64,000 nucleotides of DNA from positions 17,580 to 81,579 of the forward strand of contig JAGAMG010000052.1 of the NCBI GenBank assembly GCA_017624835.1, written 5' to 3'. Under the pieces are notes generated by a model that was given only the letters and a program-made list of their open reading frames with translations, was not told where the DNA came from and searched no databases. Shown here piece after piece: positions 1-8,740 of the stretch. The stretch's first letter is position 1. The number at the start of each line of letters is the position of its first letter. The translations under genes and the position numbers were made by a program. This DNA comes from Lachnospiraceae bacterium (GTDB lineage Bacteria > Bacillota > Clostridia > Lachnospirales > Lachnospiraceae).

Positions 1-892
1 CTTCATAATTAATAGGAGTGGTAGAAAGCATTCCTACGTTTTCCAGACAACGCATATGGTCTAAATAGCTTTGGCCGAAGGTCATAAAGAAGCGGATGCG
101 CTTTACGCCGGGGATGGTCTGTGCTAAGGATTCAATTTCTTCATGGTGAAGGAGATACATATCCTTCTGACCTACTTCTTCAAAATTATATTCCCTCTTA
201 ATGCTCATAGCAGGAATCTCTACCCAATGACCGTTTTCCCAATAGCTTCCCGGTGCGGATACCTCACGGAGATTGATTTCGGGATTGAAATTGGTAGCAA
301 AGGGATAACCATGGTCACCTCCGTTGCAGTCTAAAATATCAATGGTATCAATTTGGTCAAACTCATGCTTCAACGCATAGGCACAATATGCCTGAGTAAC
401 GCCCGGGTCAAAGCCGGAGCCAAGGAGAGCAGTAAGGCCGGCTTCCTCAAATTTCTTACGGTATGCCCACTGCCAGGAATAGTCAAAGTAGGCAGAGAAG
501 CATTCTTCCTTACAGCGTTTGTCATAAATAGCACGCCACTGTGGGTCTTCGATATTTTCCGGTTCATAGTTGGCAGTATCCATATAATTTACACCGCAGG
601 CAAGGCAGGCATCCATAATGGTAAGATCCTGATAGGGCAGTGCAATATTCATTACCAATTCCGGCTTGTAGGAATTGATTAAAGCAATGACTTCCTCTGT
701 ATTATCTGCATCCACCTGTGCAGTGGTAATTTTGGTTGTGGTTTTATCCTTTAATTTTGCTGCTAATGCGTCACATTTGGATTTGGTTCTGCTGGCAATA
801 CAAATTTCGGTAAAAACCTCGCTAACCTGACAACATTTCTGAATTGCTACGGAAGCAACACCGCCGCAGCCGATAATTAAAACTCTGCTCAT
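1..892 (-). CDS. Carboxynorspermidine/carboxyspermidine synthase (saccharopine dehydrogenase family), 3' end cut by the window
   Basis: The first 297 codons are present. The protein opens with a Rossmann nucleotide-binding loop (VLIIGCGGVAS, residues 4-14) and continues with family-typical segments such as YMDTANYEP and LLGSGFDPGVTQAY. The family reductively condenses putrescine (or diaminopropane) with aspartate semialdehyde using NADPH, giving carboxyspermidine (or carboxynorspermidine), which a decarboxylase (NspC) then converts to spermidine. It is the last visible gene of a minus-strand polyamine cluster, 66 bp after speB, and nspC would be expected just outside the window. The cytosolic pathway role is inferred from family and context; which diamine is used cannot be told from sequence. 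Confidence 0.88.
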   Translation of the reverse strand, partial: MSRVLIIGCGGVASVAIQKCCQVSEVFTEICIASRTKSKCDALAAKLKDKTTTKITTAQVDADNTEEVIALINSYKPELVMNIALPYQDLTIMDACLACGVNYMDTANYEPENIEDPQWRAIYDKRCKEECFSAYFDYSWQWAYRKKFEEAGLTALLGSGFDPGVTQAYCAYALKHEFDQIDTIDILDCNGGDHGYPFATNFNPEINLREVSAPGSYWENGHWVEIPAMSIKREYNFEEVGQKDMYLLHHEEIESLAQTIPGVKRIRFFMTFGQSYLDHMRCLENVGMLSTTPINYE

Positions 893-958
893 TTTGTTTT
901 CTCCATTCTCTAGGTATTGTTATATTTTGATTTTATGTACGAATCATTCCACGCTAAA

Positions 959-1825
959 TTACTTATTTTTTAGGAGAGCAAGCATAAGCTCCCTTACCAC
1001 CTTACAGGCAAGAGCAGTACTTGCACCACTGGTATCCAGCATGGGACTTAATTCATTTATATCTGCGCCTACTACATTACATTTGCTGACCATTTGTAAG
1101 GCACCTAATAATTCCATAAAGGTTACACCTCCGGCTTCGGGAGTGCCTGTTCCCGGGAAAGCGGAAGGATCCAGACAATCTAAATCAATGGTAAAGTAAA
1201 TGGGGGCATCGCTAATCTGTATTAGAGCTTCCTCCAGACCATCAAAATTAAATTTATGCAGATTGGTATGTTCCTTTGCAAAACGAAATTCTTCCCGCTC
1301 CCCGCTTCGGATGCAAAATTGGTGGATTCTGCCGTCGCCAATTAAATCATGGCATCTGCGAATAACGCAGGCATGACTTAATTTTGCACCCAGGTAGTCA
1401 TCCCGCAGGTCTGTATGGGCATCAAAGTGAATGATATGTACATCAGGATATTTTTCATGGATTGCCCGGAAGGAACCTAAGGTAACCAAGTGTTCTCCGC
1501 CTATTAAAAGAGGGAATTTGTTATCCTGTAAAATTTGTTTTGTGAGACTTTCGATATCAGCAAGAGCTGCCTCAGAGGAACCAAAGCACAGTTCTAAATC
1601 TCCAAAATCAAACACCTGATAATCGGTTAAATCCTCATCCTGATAGGGGCTGTAGGTTTCTAATCCAAAGCTCTCATGCCGGATGGCAGAAGAGCCGTAG
1701 CGGGTGCCGGGACGATAGCTTGTGGTGCTGTCAAAGGGAGCCCCGAAGAGTACTAAGGAAGCATCCTGATATTCTGCATCACAGCCGATAAAGGTTTCTA
1801 TATTGGGATGAAACATTGTATTCAT
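959..1825 (-). CDS. speB: Agmatinase
   Basis: 288 residues, the usual length for the ureohydrolase family. The binuclear manganese ligands are visible: GGEH (109-112), DAHTD (135-139) and the DLDCLDP segment with D214 and D216. The enzyme hydrolyses agmatine to putrescine and urea in the cytosol. It follows speE by 33 bp and precedes the carboxynorspermidine synthase, so it makes the putrescine that either aminopropylation route would use. The first ATG sits close to an AAAGG-type ribosome site; the next ATG (1816) is a possible alternative start. A related ureohydrolase specificity cannot be fully excluded, but a speA neighbour makes agmatine the natural substrate. Confidence 0.9.
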   Translation of the reverse strand: MNTMFHPNIETFIGCDAEYQDASLVLFGAPFDSTTSYRPGTRYGSSAIRHESFGLETYSPYQDEDLTDYQVFDFGDLELCFGSSEAALADIESLTKQILQDNKFPLLIGGEHLVTLGSFRAIHEKYPDVHIIHFDAHTDLRDDYLGAKLSHACVIRRCHDLIGDGRIHQFCIRSGEREEFRFAKEHTNLHKFNFDGLEEALIQISDAPIYFTIDLDCLDPSAFPGTGTPEAGGVTFMELLGALQMVSKCNVVGADINELSPMLDTSGASTALACKVVRELMLALLKNK

Positions 1826-1858
1826 TAATCCTTTCTTTCGTTAATAGGGTTAAAAGTG

Positions 1859-2713
1859 TTAGGCTTCTACTTCCTCCAGCATTTCTTCCAAAAAGGCGGG
1901 AAGATAGAAGGCACCCTTATGAAGTCTGGTGGTGTAATATTTGGTGCGTAAATGGAGCTTGTTCCAGCTTTCCGCATCCAAATCATCAATGGGATGATAT
2001 TTCTTGCTGGCAAAGCCGAAGAGCCAATAGCCTGCAGCATAGGTGGGAATATGTGCCTGATAAACCCGGCTGATGGGGAAGGTATTTACAATACGCTTAT
2101 GACTGCGCTGCATGGCTTCTGCATCCTGCTTGTAAAAAGGGCTTCCCTGCTGATTTACCATAATACCGTCTTCCTTAAGTGCCTTATAGCAGTTACCGTA
2201 GAATTCCTTGGTAAACAAGCCCTCGGAGGGACCGTAGGGATCATTGGAGTCTACAATAATTAAATCATATTCATTTTCGCAGTACCGGATATGCTTTAAG
2301 GCATTTTCATAATGAATTTTTACTCGTTCATCATCAAGCTGGCAGGCATTACCGGGGAGATATTGTTTGCAGGCTTCCACTACCATGGGATCCATTTCAA
2401 CTAAATCAATATGTTTAATTCGGCTGTAGCGTGTTAATTCCTTTACAACACCGCCATCGCCGGCACCGATAACCAAAACCTTTTCAATATTCTGGTGCAC
2501 TGCCATGGGTACATGGACAATCATTTCATTATAAATAAATTCATCCCGCTCCGTCAGCATAATATTTCCGTCTAGGGAGAGGATTCGACCGAATTCCCGG
2601 CTTTCCAGAATATCGATTCGCTGGTAATCGCTTTCCTTAGAAAAAAGCTGTTTTTCAATGCGGATGCTGAGCTTTACATCGGGAGTATGTTTTTCACTAA
2701 ACCATAAATTCAT
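1859..2713 (-). CDS. speE: Spermidine synthase family (polyamine aminopropyltransferase)
   Basis: 284 residues with the GAGDGG nucleotide loop at 83-88, the acidic residue of LVEMDP near 106, and the active-site segment VDSNDP (D155, D158). The family transfers an aminopropyl group from decarboxylated AdoMet to putrescine. It lies between speA and speB in one operon. No AdoMet decarboxylase (speD) is in the window. Because the carboxyspermidine route is encoded in the same operon, this SpeE may be a parallel route or may act on another acceptor such as agmatine; that is inference. Confidence 0.9.
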   Translation of the reverse strand: MNLWFSEKHTPDVKLSIRIEKQLFSKESDYQRIDILESREFGRILSLDGNIMLTERDEFIYNEMIVHVPMAVHQNIEKVLVIGAGDGGVVKELTRYSRIKHIDLVEMDPMVVEACKQYLPGNACQLDDERVKIHYENALKHIRYCENEYDLIIVDSNDPYGPSEGLFTKEFYGNCYKALKEDGIMVNQQGSPFYKQDAEAMQRSHKRIVNTFPISRVYQAHIPTYAAGYWLFGFASKKYHPIDDLDAESWNKLHLRTKYYTTRLHKGAFYLPAFLEEMLEEVEA

Positions 2714-2750
2714 GTGGATTCTCCTTAATTGTGGGGTACTTTTAACATTT

Positions 2751-4217
2751 CTATTTTAATACATTCAAATGCTCAATTTCCGGGTCTTCCGGACCTGTCA
2801 TGCTACAGCCTTTTTCCTTGGCATATTGAATATATTGTAAAATGTCTGCCGTAATTTTTTCTCCCGGAGCTAAGATGGGAATTCCGGGTGGATAACACAT
2901 TACAAATTCACTGCAGACACGATTTTCAGTTTCCATAATGGGAAGGCTGATTTTATCTGCGTAAAAGGCTTCCTGGGGACTGGCAATTACCTGAGGTGGA
3001 ATATATTCCTGGGATAGGAGACCGGATTTATCGCGCTGATAACGTCTGCGAATTTCTGCCAGGGCACTTACCAGACGTTCCACCTCCTGAATACGGTCGC
3101 CTATGGAGAGGTAAGCCAATATATTTCCAATATCACCAAACTCTATCTGAATATCATAATCGTCCCGAAGCAAATCATAGACTTCGATACCTGCCAGACC
3201 GATATCCAGCGTATGAATACTGAGCTTAATGGGGTCAAAGTCATAGATGGAATCCCCGTTAATCAGCTCCTGACCGAAGGCATAATAACCGCCGATGGAA
3301 TTGATTTCATTTCTTGCATATTCCGCGATATGGCGTACCTGTTCAAATATTTTTTCCCCACGAAGGGCAAGATTTCTGCGGGAAATATCCAGACTACTCA
3401 TTAATAAATAGCTTCCTGAGGTGGTCTGAGTAAGATTGATAATCTGGCGTACATAGCCCTCGTTTATATTGGGACCTGCAAGAAGGAAGCTGGACTGAGT
3501 CAGGCTTCCACCGCTTTTATGCATGGATACGGATGCCATATCTGCACCTGCTGCCATAGCGGAAATAGGTAAATCCTTGCCAAAGTAAAAATGGGTGCCA
3601 TGAGCTTCGTCCGCCAGACAAAGCATATTGTGCTCATGGGCAAGCTTTACGATTCCCTTCAAATCAGAGCAGATACCATAGTAGGTAGGATTGTTTACCA
3701 ATACAGCCACTGCCTTGGGGTGCTCTTTAATGGCACGTTCCACCTGTTCTAATTTCATACCCAACGAAATACCCAGTCTGTGGTCTACTTCGGGATTCAC
3801 ATAAACAGGGATGGCACCGCATAGGACAAGGGCATTGATAACACTTCTATGTACATTTCTTGGCAGGATGATTTCGTCCCCCCGTTTACAGGCTGTAAGT
3901 ACCATGCTTTGTACGGCACTGGTAGTACCGCCGACCATGAGGAAAGCATGAGCTGCACCAAAGGCATCCGCTGCCAGTTGTTCTGCTTCACGAATCACAG
4001 AGACAGGGTGGCAGAGATTATCCAGAGGCTTCAAGCTGTTAACGTCCACGGAAACACATTGCTGTCCTAAAAATTCTGTCAGCTCAGGATTGCCCCTGCC
4101 GCGTTTGTGTCCGGGTACATCAAAAGGAACCACTCGTTTTTGGCGAAAACCTTCCAAGGCTTCGTGGATGGGAGCTTTATTTTGGTTAAGGGCGTAAGAA
4201 TGCATTGTCTGATTCAT
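2751..4217 (-). CDS. speA: Arginine decarboxylase, Orn/Lys/Arg decarboxylase class I
   Basis: 488 residues from the chosen ATG at 4217, which has an AAGGAG site seven bases upstream; a longer reading frame to 4379 has no ribosome site and runs into the leader. The fold-type I PLP enzyme shows LADEAHG (D203) and the Schiff-base lysine in SMHKSGG (K234). The short length without an N-terminal wing domain is that of the Bacillus-type arginine decarboxylase. It converts arginine to agmatine, feeding speB. Lysine or ornithine as substrate is possible in this family, but the agmatinase neighbour argues for arginine. It is the first gene of the operon, behind a long structured leader. Confidence 0.88.
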   Translation of the reverse strand: MNQTMHSYALNQNKAPIHEALEGFRQKRVVPFDVPGHKRGRGNPELTEFLGQQCVSVDVNSLKPLDNLCHPVSVIREAEQLAADAFGAAHAFLMVGGTTSAVQSMVLTACKRGDEIILPRNVHRSVINALVLCGAIPVYVNPEVDHRLGISLGMKLEQVERAIKEHPKAVAVLVNNPTYYGICSDLKGIVKLAHEHNMLCLADEAHGTHFYFGKDLPISAMAAGADMASVSMHKSGGSLTQSSFLLAGPNINEGYVRQIINLTQTTSGSYLLMSSLDISRRNLALRGEKIFEQVRHIAEYARNEINSIGGYYAFGQELINGDSIYDFDPIKLSIHTLDIGLAGIEVYDLLRDDYDIQIEFGDIGNILAYLSIGDRIQEVERLVSALAEIRRRYQRDKSGLLSQEYIPPQVIASPQEAFYADKISLPIMETENRVCSEFVMCYPPGIPILAPGEKITADILQYIQYAKEKGCSMTGPEDPEIEHLNVLK

Positions 4218-4289
4218 GACAGTTCTCCTTATGGTAATGGATTTTGATGATATATTTTGCGACCTGCAAAAGGAGAATAGAAAGAAGCA

Positions 4290-4323
4290 TAAAAAAGCAG
4301 GTCCACGTATGTACGCAGCCTGC
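4290..4323 (-). terminator. Terminator or attenuator in the speA leader
   Basis: On the minus strand GCAGG (from 4323) pairs with CCTGC (to 4297), with an inner CGTA/TACG helix, followed by six U (4296-4291). It lies 73 nt upstream of the speA start. GACCTGC in its 3' arm is also exactly complementary to GCAGGTC at 4267-4261, so an alternative fold exists after read-through. Confidence 0.6.
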
Positions 4324-4680
4324 ATTATCGCTTTACCGTGATAGAGTATTTGGAATACAAAATTACAGAAAAAAATCAAAATATCAACAGAAGAGAAGTT
4401 GACATAAAATTTACTGTAATATCAGGTATAGGATTCGGGATTATCAGAGTCTATATAGCAATCACTTTTACTACTCTTATTGACCGTTTCACAAGTCTGC
4501 GCTTATTGCACAATTCGGTTATGAAGTAACCAACTTATAAAATTTGAGCTTTTAACTCAATCAATAAGGCAACCTTAAGTTGCCAATCGGCAGTGGACCC
4601 GGCTGTCCGTATGGCCTTAACTCCTATGGAGTGGTCCCAATAATTGCTTGGAAAGACTCCGAAATCAATCCTTCCAAAGT
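4290..4680 (-). ncRNA. Structured leader RNA candidate upstream of speA
   Basis: Transcription from the promoter at 4687-4715 would start near 4680 and run 463 nt before speA. The region holds no plausible gene but many helices, given here as plus-strand coordinates: 4648-4653 with 4672-4677; 4595-4599 with 4633-4637, directly stacked around 4620-4624 with 4628-4632; 4568-4573 with 4579-4584; 4544-4548 with 4556-4560; 4517-4521 with 4527-4531. A second copy of ACTCC (4656-4660) could compete for 4628-4632, a switch-like feature. A terminator-like hairpin ends the block. It could be a riboswitch or attenuator for polyamine synthesis, or an independent small RNA. I could not assign it to a known class. 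Confidence 0.55.
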
Positions 4681-4686
4681 GGTGTT

Positions 4687-4715
4687 ATAATAGCATTAAT
4701 TTATTGTTATGTCAA
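4687..4715 (-). promoter_or_regulatory. Sigma-A promoter of the speA leader
   Basis: Minus-strand TTGACA (4715-4710), 17-bp spacer, TATTAT (4692-4687). This is a near-consensus promoter pointing into the leader; the start is expected near 4680. Confidence 0.75.
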
Positions 4716-4758
4716 TGAAAAAATGGAAATCATATAAAAAATGTAAAACATATAAAAA

Positions 4759-4772
4759 TTACATAAATGTAA
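4759..4772. promoter_or_regulatory. Inverted repeat between divergent promoters
   Basis: TTACAT-AA-ATGTAA is a dyad with 6-bp arms located between the leftward speA promoter and the rightward promoter of the hydrogenase-like gene. It has the form of a dimeric regulator site. No regulator can be named. Confidence 0.35.
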
Positions 4773-4787
4773 ATATGAACAAACAAT

Positions 4788-4794
4788 TGTCGAA
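4788..4794 (+). promoter_or_regulatory. Possible Spo0A box
   Basis: TGTCGAA is an exact match to the core 0A box, about 28 bp upstream of the -35 of the next gene. A 7-mer in AT-rich DNA can occur by chance, so this is weak evidence. Confidence 0.3.
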
Positions 4795-4821
4795 AAATAA
4801 TGTCAAGATTTTTTAAAAAAG

Positions 4822-4850
4822 TTGAAAAAATATATCAAAAATAGTATAAT
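4822..4850 (+). promoter_or_regulatory. Sigma-A promoter of the hydrogenase-chemoreceptor gene
   Basis: TTGAAA (4822-4827), 17-bp spacer, TATAAT (4845-4850). The start of transcription is expected near 4857, giving a leader of about 54 nt before the GGAGG ribosome site. Confidence 0.75.
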
Positions 4851-4910
4851 ATAGTGATTATTTACTATGTTAGAATTATAATTACATAATAAGTATTTGG
4901 GAGGAAAGAA

Positions 4911-6794
4911 ATGGTATTTACAAATGAGAAATGTGTAGGCTGTAACAAATGTATCAGAACCTGTCCTGTTTTAACGGCAAACGTTGCCCGGAACGGCAAA
5001 ATTGATGTGGATGAAAGTGTATGTATACAATGTGGTGCCTGTTTTGATAATTGTAGACATGGTGCAAGAGATTTTGATGATGATACAGCTAAATTTCTGG
5101 CAGATTTAAAAGTAGGAAAAAAGTTTTCCATTATTGTAGCACCTGCTTTTATTGCTAATTATCCAAAGACCTACAAAAAGATTTATGGCTATTTGAAATC
5201 TTTAGGTGTAGAGCATATATATAGTGTAAGCTTTGGTGCAGATATTACGACATGGACCTATATTAGTTATTTAAAAGAAACCGGTAAGCAGGGACTTATC
5301 AGTCAACCCTGTCCGGCAATTGTAAATTATATTGAGAAATATCAGCCGGAGCTGATTCCTATGCTGATTCCTCTGCATAGTCCCATGATGCAGGAGGCAA
5401 TTTATTTAAAGAAATATAAGAATACCAAAGAAGATTTGGTTTTCTTAAGCCCATGCATTGCAAAGCGTTTGGAAATTAATGACCCTAATACCGGTGGGTA
5501 TGTAAAATATAATGTTACCTTTAAAAAGTTATTAGAAGCAATTGGTGATAAATATATGTCAGCACCGGAAGCGGAGGAAGAGTCCAGCTATGGTTTGGGT
5601 GCAAGATATCCCAAGCCCGGTGGATTAAAGGAGTGTGTACATTTCTTCCTGGGCAATAAAACGGCAGTATTGCAGGTGGAAGGCGAGGAAGAGGCCTATA
5701 AGTTTTTGAAAGAATATGCAAAGCGTAAGAGTAATTTACCTTTTATGGTAGATATTTTGAATTGTCAAAAGGGATGTATCCGCGGAACCGCAACGGATGA
5801 GAATATTGATGACATTGATGTGGAATTGGCAATTAATGAAATGAATAAATTGGTTGTCAATGAAACCAAAAGGAATGAAAAAAGTAATCCATGGAACAGT
5901 GCTTTATCCATGGAAAAGAGATGGGAGAATTTCTGTGCCCAATTTAAGGATTTGGATAGAAATGATTTTGTGCGTGCCTATACTAATAAAAAGGTGGATA
6001 TCAAGATTCCTTCCGAACGGGATTTGGATTTGATTTATAAGGATATGAAGAAATATACTTCCGAATCCAGATGTATTGATTGCTCCTGTTGCGGTTATGC
6101 TACCTGTAAGGATATGGCGTCTGCCATTTATAACGGTGTGAATGTAAAGGAAAATTGTATTCATTATATTAAGGCGTTGGCTGAAGATGAGAGAAACGAA
6201 ATTGAAAAGCTTCATAATGAAACCATGGAAGCTCAGAGAAATCATAATGAAATGCTGAATGATATTATCGCACAGTTTGACCAATTAAACAGTGGAGTGA
6301 TGGAATTGGCGGAAGCAAATGCCATTACTGCGGATGATACCAATAATGTTACCAATATTGCGGCAGAGGTTATGGAGCAGTGCGAGACTATTACAGAATC
6401 CCTGAAGCTTTTTGCTGAATTTATAGAGGTATATAAGGAGGGCAACAGTAATATTGCCGGAATTGCGGGAAAAACCAATCTCTTAAGCTTAAACGCAAGT
6501 ATTGAGGCTGCAAGAGCGGGAGAAGCCGGAAGAGGTTTTGCGGTTGTAGCAGGAGAAATCAGAAATTTAGCAAATTCTACTCAGGAATTAATCGAGAAGA
6601 ATGATAAGCAGGCTGCGGATACAATTCCCCAAATTAATGAGAGTATAGAATTAATTAAGGGACTGATTTCCAGTATTTCTTCCATGAATGACCGTATTTC
6701 CAATATTGCGGCAACTACGGAGGAAATCTCAGCCCAGAGTGATAATATTCGCAATCTGTCCAATGATATTCAGGATGCAGTAAGGGAAATATAG
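4911..6794 (+). CDS. Sensory [FeFe]-hydrogenase-like protein fused to a chemoreceptor signalling domain
   Basis: 627 residues, no membrane segment. In order: a two-cluster ferredoxin (C8/C11/C14/C18 and C38/C41/C44/C48); an iron-only hydrogenase large-subunit domain (about 70-300); a four-cysteine Fe-S domain (C388/C391/C394/C399) like those of RnfB and HydS; and an MCP signalling domain with the conserved hairpin tip (about 520-555). The four H-cluster cysteines appear kept (C134, C182, C285, C289), but the classic TSCCP motif reads SQPCP, so the proton-relay cysteine is missing. Catalytic hydrogenases need that residue; sensory group C/D enzymes often lack it. I infer a cytosolic H2 or redox sensor feeding CheA. 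Ribosome site GGAGG, eight bases from the ATG. Confidence 0.82.
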   Translation: MVFTNEKCVGCNKCIRTCPVLTANVARNGKIDVDESVCIQCGACFDNCRHGARDFDDDTAKFLADLKVGKKFSIIVAPAFIANYPKTYKKIYGYLKSLGVEHIYSVSFGADITTWTYISYLKETGKQGLISQPCPAIVNYIEKYQPELIPMLIPLHSPMMQEAIYLKKYKNTKEDLVFLSPCIAKRLEINDPNTGGYVKYNVTFKKLLEAIGDKYMSAPEAEEESSYGLGARYPKPGGLKECVHFFLGNKTAVLQVEGEEEAYKFLKEYAKRKSNLPFMVDILNCQKGCIRGTATDENIDDIDVELAINEMNKLVVNETKRNEKSNPWNSALSMEKRWENFCAQFKDLDRNDFVRAYTNKKVDIKIPSERDLDLIYKDMKKYTSESRCIDCSCCGYATCKDMASAIYNGVNVKENCIHYIKALAEDERNEIEKLHNETMEAQRNHNEMLNDIIAQFDQLNSGVMELAEANAITADDTNNVTNIAAEVMEQCETITESLKLFAEFIEVYKEGNSNIAGIAGKTNLLSLNASIEAARAGEAGRGFAVVAGEIRNLANSTQELIEKNDKQAADTIPQINESIELIKGLISSISSMNDRISNIAATTEEISAQSDNIRNLSNDIQDAVREI

Positions 6795-6880
6795 ATTCAA
6801 AAAATCAAGAAAACCTCCGTTTCATTTGTTATAGTATATTCAGAAGTACTTCTTAACAACAAAATGAAAGGGATGGAGCC

Positions 6881-7684
6881 ATGAACAATCTTGATATATT
6901 GGCTAATGCTTTTGAGTATATTGAACAGCATCTTCGAGAGGATATCAAAACAGAAGATGTTGCGGCAGCCTGCTATTGTTCCAAGTCCAAATTGGAAAAG
7001 ATATTTCGGTATATTAATCATAATGGCGTACATCATTATATTGTCCGACGTAGAATGATGGTGGCGGCAAAAATGATTGTAGCCAATCCAGAAACCGGCC
7101 TTTTGGAGGTGGCATTAAGCTGCGGTTACAGCACGAATGAATCCTTTACCCGTGCGTTTCGAAGTGTATGGAATTGTAATCCTTCGGATTTCAGAAGCAA
7201 TGACCATTTTACGGAATTGTATCCCAGGCGCTATCCACCCAGACAGGATGGAGGTATTTTCAATATGAGAGTAAATTTGGATATCAGTGAGCTTTATGAA
7301 ACATTCAGACAGAGAAAAGACTGTTATTTTGTATGCTGCGACATTAAACGCTTAGTTCCCATCAATGAGATATCACACAAGGCAGGAGATTTGGCGATTT
7401 TAGAATCCTTAAAGCGTATGCAGGAGGCTGCCGGCGACGAGGACATTGTTTTTCGTATCGGTGGGGATGAATTTGTTATGCTGACCAATAGTGAGGATAT
7501 TAAATATGCGGAAGATGTAATGGAACGAATCAGAAGCTATAATGGTCAGCCCATAGTTTTTGAGGATAAGGAAATTCCCTTGAGTCTGCATATAGCAGTT
7601 GTGAAATTTGAAGGTGACAAAAATATTAAGTATCGTGATTTGTTTGAGCAGTTACATACAGCTATTTTGGAAAGCAGAAAATAA
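6881..7684 (+). CDS. AraC-type DNA-binding domain fused to a GGDEF domain
   Basis: 267 residues. The first 105 or so form the double helix-turn-helix of the AraC family, including the segment EVALSCGYSTNESFTRAF. The remainder is a GGDEF domain: DIKRLVPINEISHKAGD matches the usual substrate-binding helix and FRIGGDEF is an intact signature. AraC proteins usually carry their sensor domain N-terminally and rarely a diguanylate cyclase. The protein may make c-di-GMP, or use the domain to bind GTP or c-di-GMP and control DNA binding. It lies 86 bp after the hydrogenase-chemoreceptor gene on the same strand with no terminator between, so they may be co-transcribed. Confidence 0.8.
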   Translation: MNNLDILANAFEYIEQHLREDIKTEDVAAACYCSKSKLEKIFRYINHNGVHHYIVRRRMMVAAKMIVANPETGLLEVALSCGYSTNESFTRAFRSVWNCNPSDFRSNDHFTELYPRRYPPRQDGGIFNMRVNLDISELYETFRQRKDCYFVCCDIKRLVPINEISHKAGDLAILESLKRMQEAAGDEDIVFRIGGDEFVMLTNSEDIKYAEDVMERIRSYNGQPIVFEDKEIPLSLHIAVVKFEGDKNIKYRDLFEQLHTAILESRK

Positions 7685-7708
7685 GTGGAATAAATGCAAA
7701 ATGAACAA

Positions 7709-7752
7709 AAATAGGAAAAGCATAGGAAATTAGGCTTTTCCTATTTTTTTTG
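7709..7752 (+). terminator. Intrinsic terminator after the AraC-GGDEF gene
   Basis: A 13-bp stem (7709-7721 with 7734-7746) built on AATAGGAAAAGC and its complement, running into a run of T. It closes the hydrogenase/AraC-GGDEF unit. Confidence 0.85.
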
Positions 7753-7847
7753 TAATAGGACTAGAAAATATAAATATTATTTTGTATAATAACTTAATGG
7801 TATACATATAAGGGTATATTTATAAAATACAAGAGGGAGGATAAATA

Positions 7848-8282
7848 ATGTATTTTTGTAAAAATTGCGGTGAAGCATATATGACGGATGAAGCAGTTAT
7901 GTGTGTAAAGTGCGGTGTTGCAAAAGGACAGGGAAGCAGCTATTGCCATAATTGCGGAAAGCCTGTTGCAGCAGATACTGCGGTTTGCATGAATTGTGGA
8001 GTACCCAACAAGAAGCCCGTGCCTGCCAATGCAAAATCAAAGGTTGCAGCCGGACTTTTAGCGATTTTCCTTGGTAATTTTGGTGTACATAATTTTTATC
8101 TGGGATATGTGGGTAAGGCTGTTACACAGCTTGTGCTTACCATTTTAGGAATTCCGTTATGCTGTATTGTAATCGGTGCGTTAATGATTTTAGCTGCCTG
8201 GGTGTGGGCTCTGATTGAAGGAATTATGATTTTAACCGGAAGTATCAATACGGATGCGGATGGAAATCCTTTGACGGATTAA
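7848..8282 (+). CDS. Zinc-ribbon TM2-domain membrane protein
   Basis: 144 residues. Three CxxC-type knuckles in the first 55 residues (CKNCG, CVKCG, CHNCG, then CMNCG) form one or two zinc ribbons. From residue 65 on there is a TM2 domain: two hydrophobic helices around the loop FLGNFGVHNFYLGY. The function of TM2 proteins is unknown. It starts a run of four small membrane-protein genes. A TATAAT box lies at 7785-7790 with a weak -35. The start has an AGGGAGG ribosome site. Confidence 0.82.
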   Translation: MYFCKNCGEAYMTDEAVMCVKCGVAKGQGSSYCHNCGKPVAADTAVCMNCGVPNKKPVPANAKSKVAAGLLAIFLGNFGVHNFYLGYVGKAVTQLVLTILGIPLCCIVIGALMILAAWVWALIEGIMILTGSINTDADGNPLTD

Positions 8283-8334
8283 TAAGGACTCAGGTCATAA
8301 AAGAAATAAGTGAATTTTAGAAAGAAGGAAAAAC

Positions 8335-8739
8335 ATGGACGGACAGAATTTTCAGAATGAGCAGAATACTGACAATCAGCAGAATAACGGAGTAGAAGAA
8401 ACCGGGTTCAGTAATAATTATTATCAGGATTATACGGCAAATGTACAGCCGGCACCTGTAGAACAGCCTAAGGAGAAAAAAAGCAGTGGCTTGGCAATTG
8501 CCAGTCTGGTGCTTGGTATTATTTCCATCGTTATGGGTTGTTGTGGAGGTGGTTTCCCTTTCAGTATCGGTGGTATTATCTGTGGAGCCATTGCGAACAA
8601 GCAGGAAAAGGATGGTATGGCAAAGGGCGGTTTGATTTGCTCCATCATTGGTTTGGTTCTCTCTATTGCAATTACAATTTTTGCTGTAGTTATCTATGTT
8701 ATGATTTTAGGAGAAACCATGGCATACGGATATTACTAG
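8335..8739 (+). CDS. DUF4190-type small membrane protein
   Basis: 134 residues. A hydrophilic N-terminus rich in Asn and Gln (1-50) is followed by two membrane helices: SGLAIASLVLGIISIVMG and, after a short AxxNKQEK segment, GLICSIIGLVLSIAITIFAV. This is the DUF4190 layout. No function is known. It starts 52 bp after the TM2 gene and is followed after one base by the DUF2752 gene, so co-translation is likely. Confidence 0.75.
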   Translation: MDGQNFQNEQNTDNQQNNGVEETGFSNNYYQDYTANVQPAPVEQPKEKKSSGLAIASLVLGIISIVMGCCGGGFPFSIGGIICGAIANKQEKDGMAKGGLICSIIGLVLSIAITIFAVVIYVMILGETMAYGYY

Positions 8740-8740
8740 G

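Noticed and set aside
4218-4379. N-terminal extension of SpeA to 4379
   Set aside because: The frame is open but covers the terminator-like hairpin and lacks a ribosome site; the ATG at 4217 has AAGGAG.
4290-4680. 6S, RNase P, tmRNA or SRP RNA
   Set aside because: Their hallmark sequences (for example GGTCAGG-type SRP core, GAGGAAAGTCC of RNase P) are not present.
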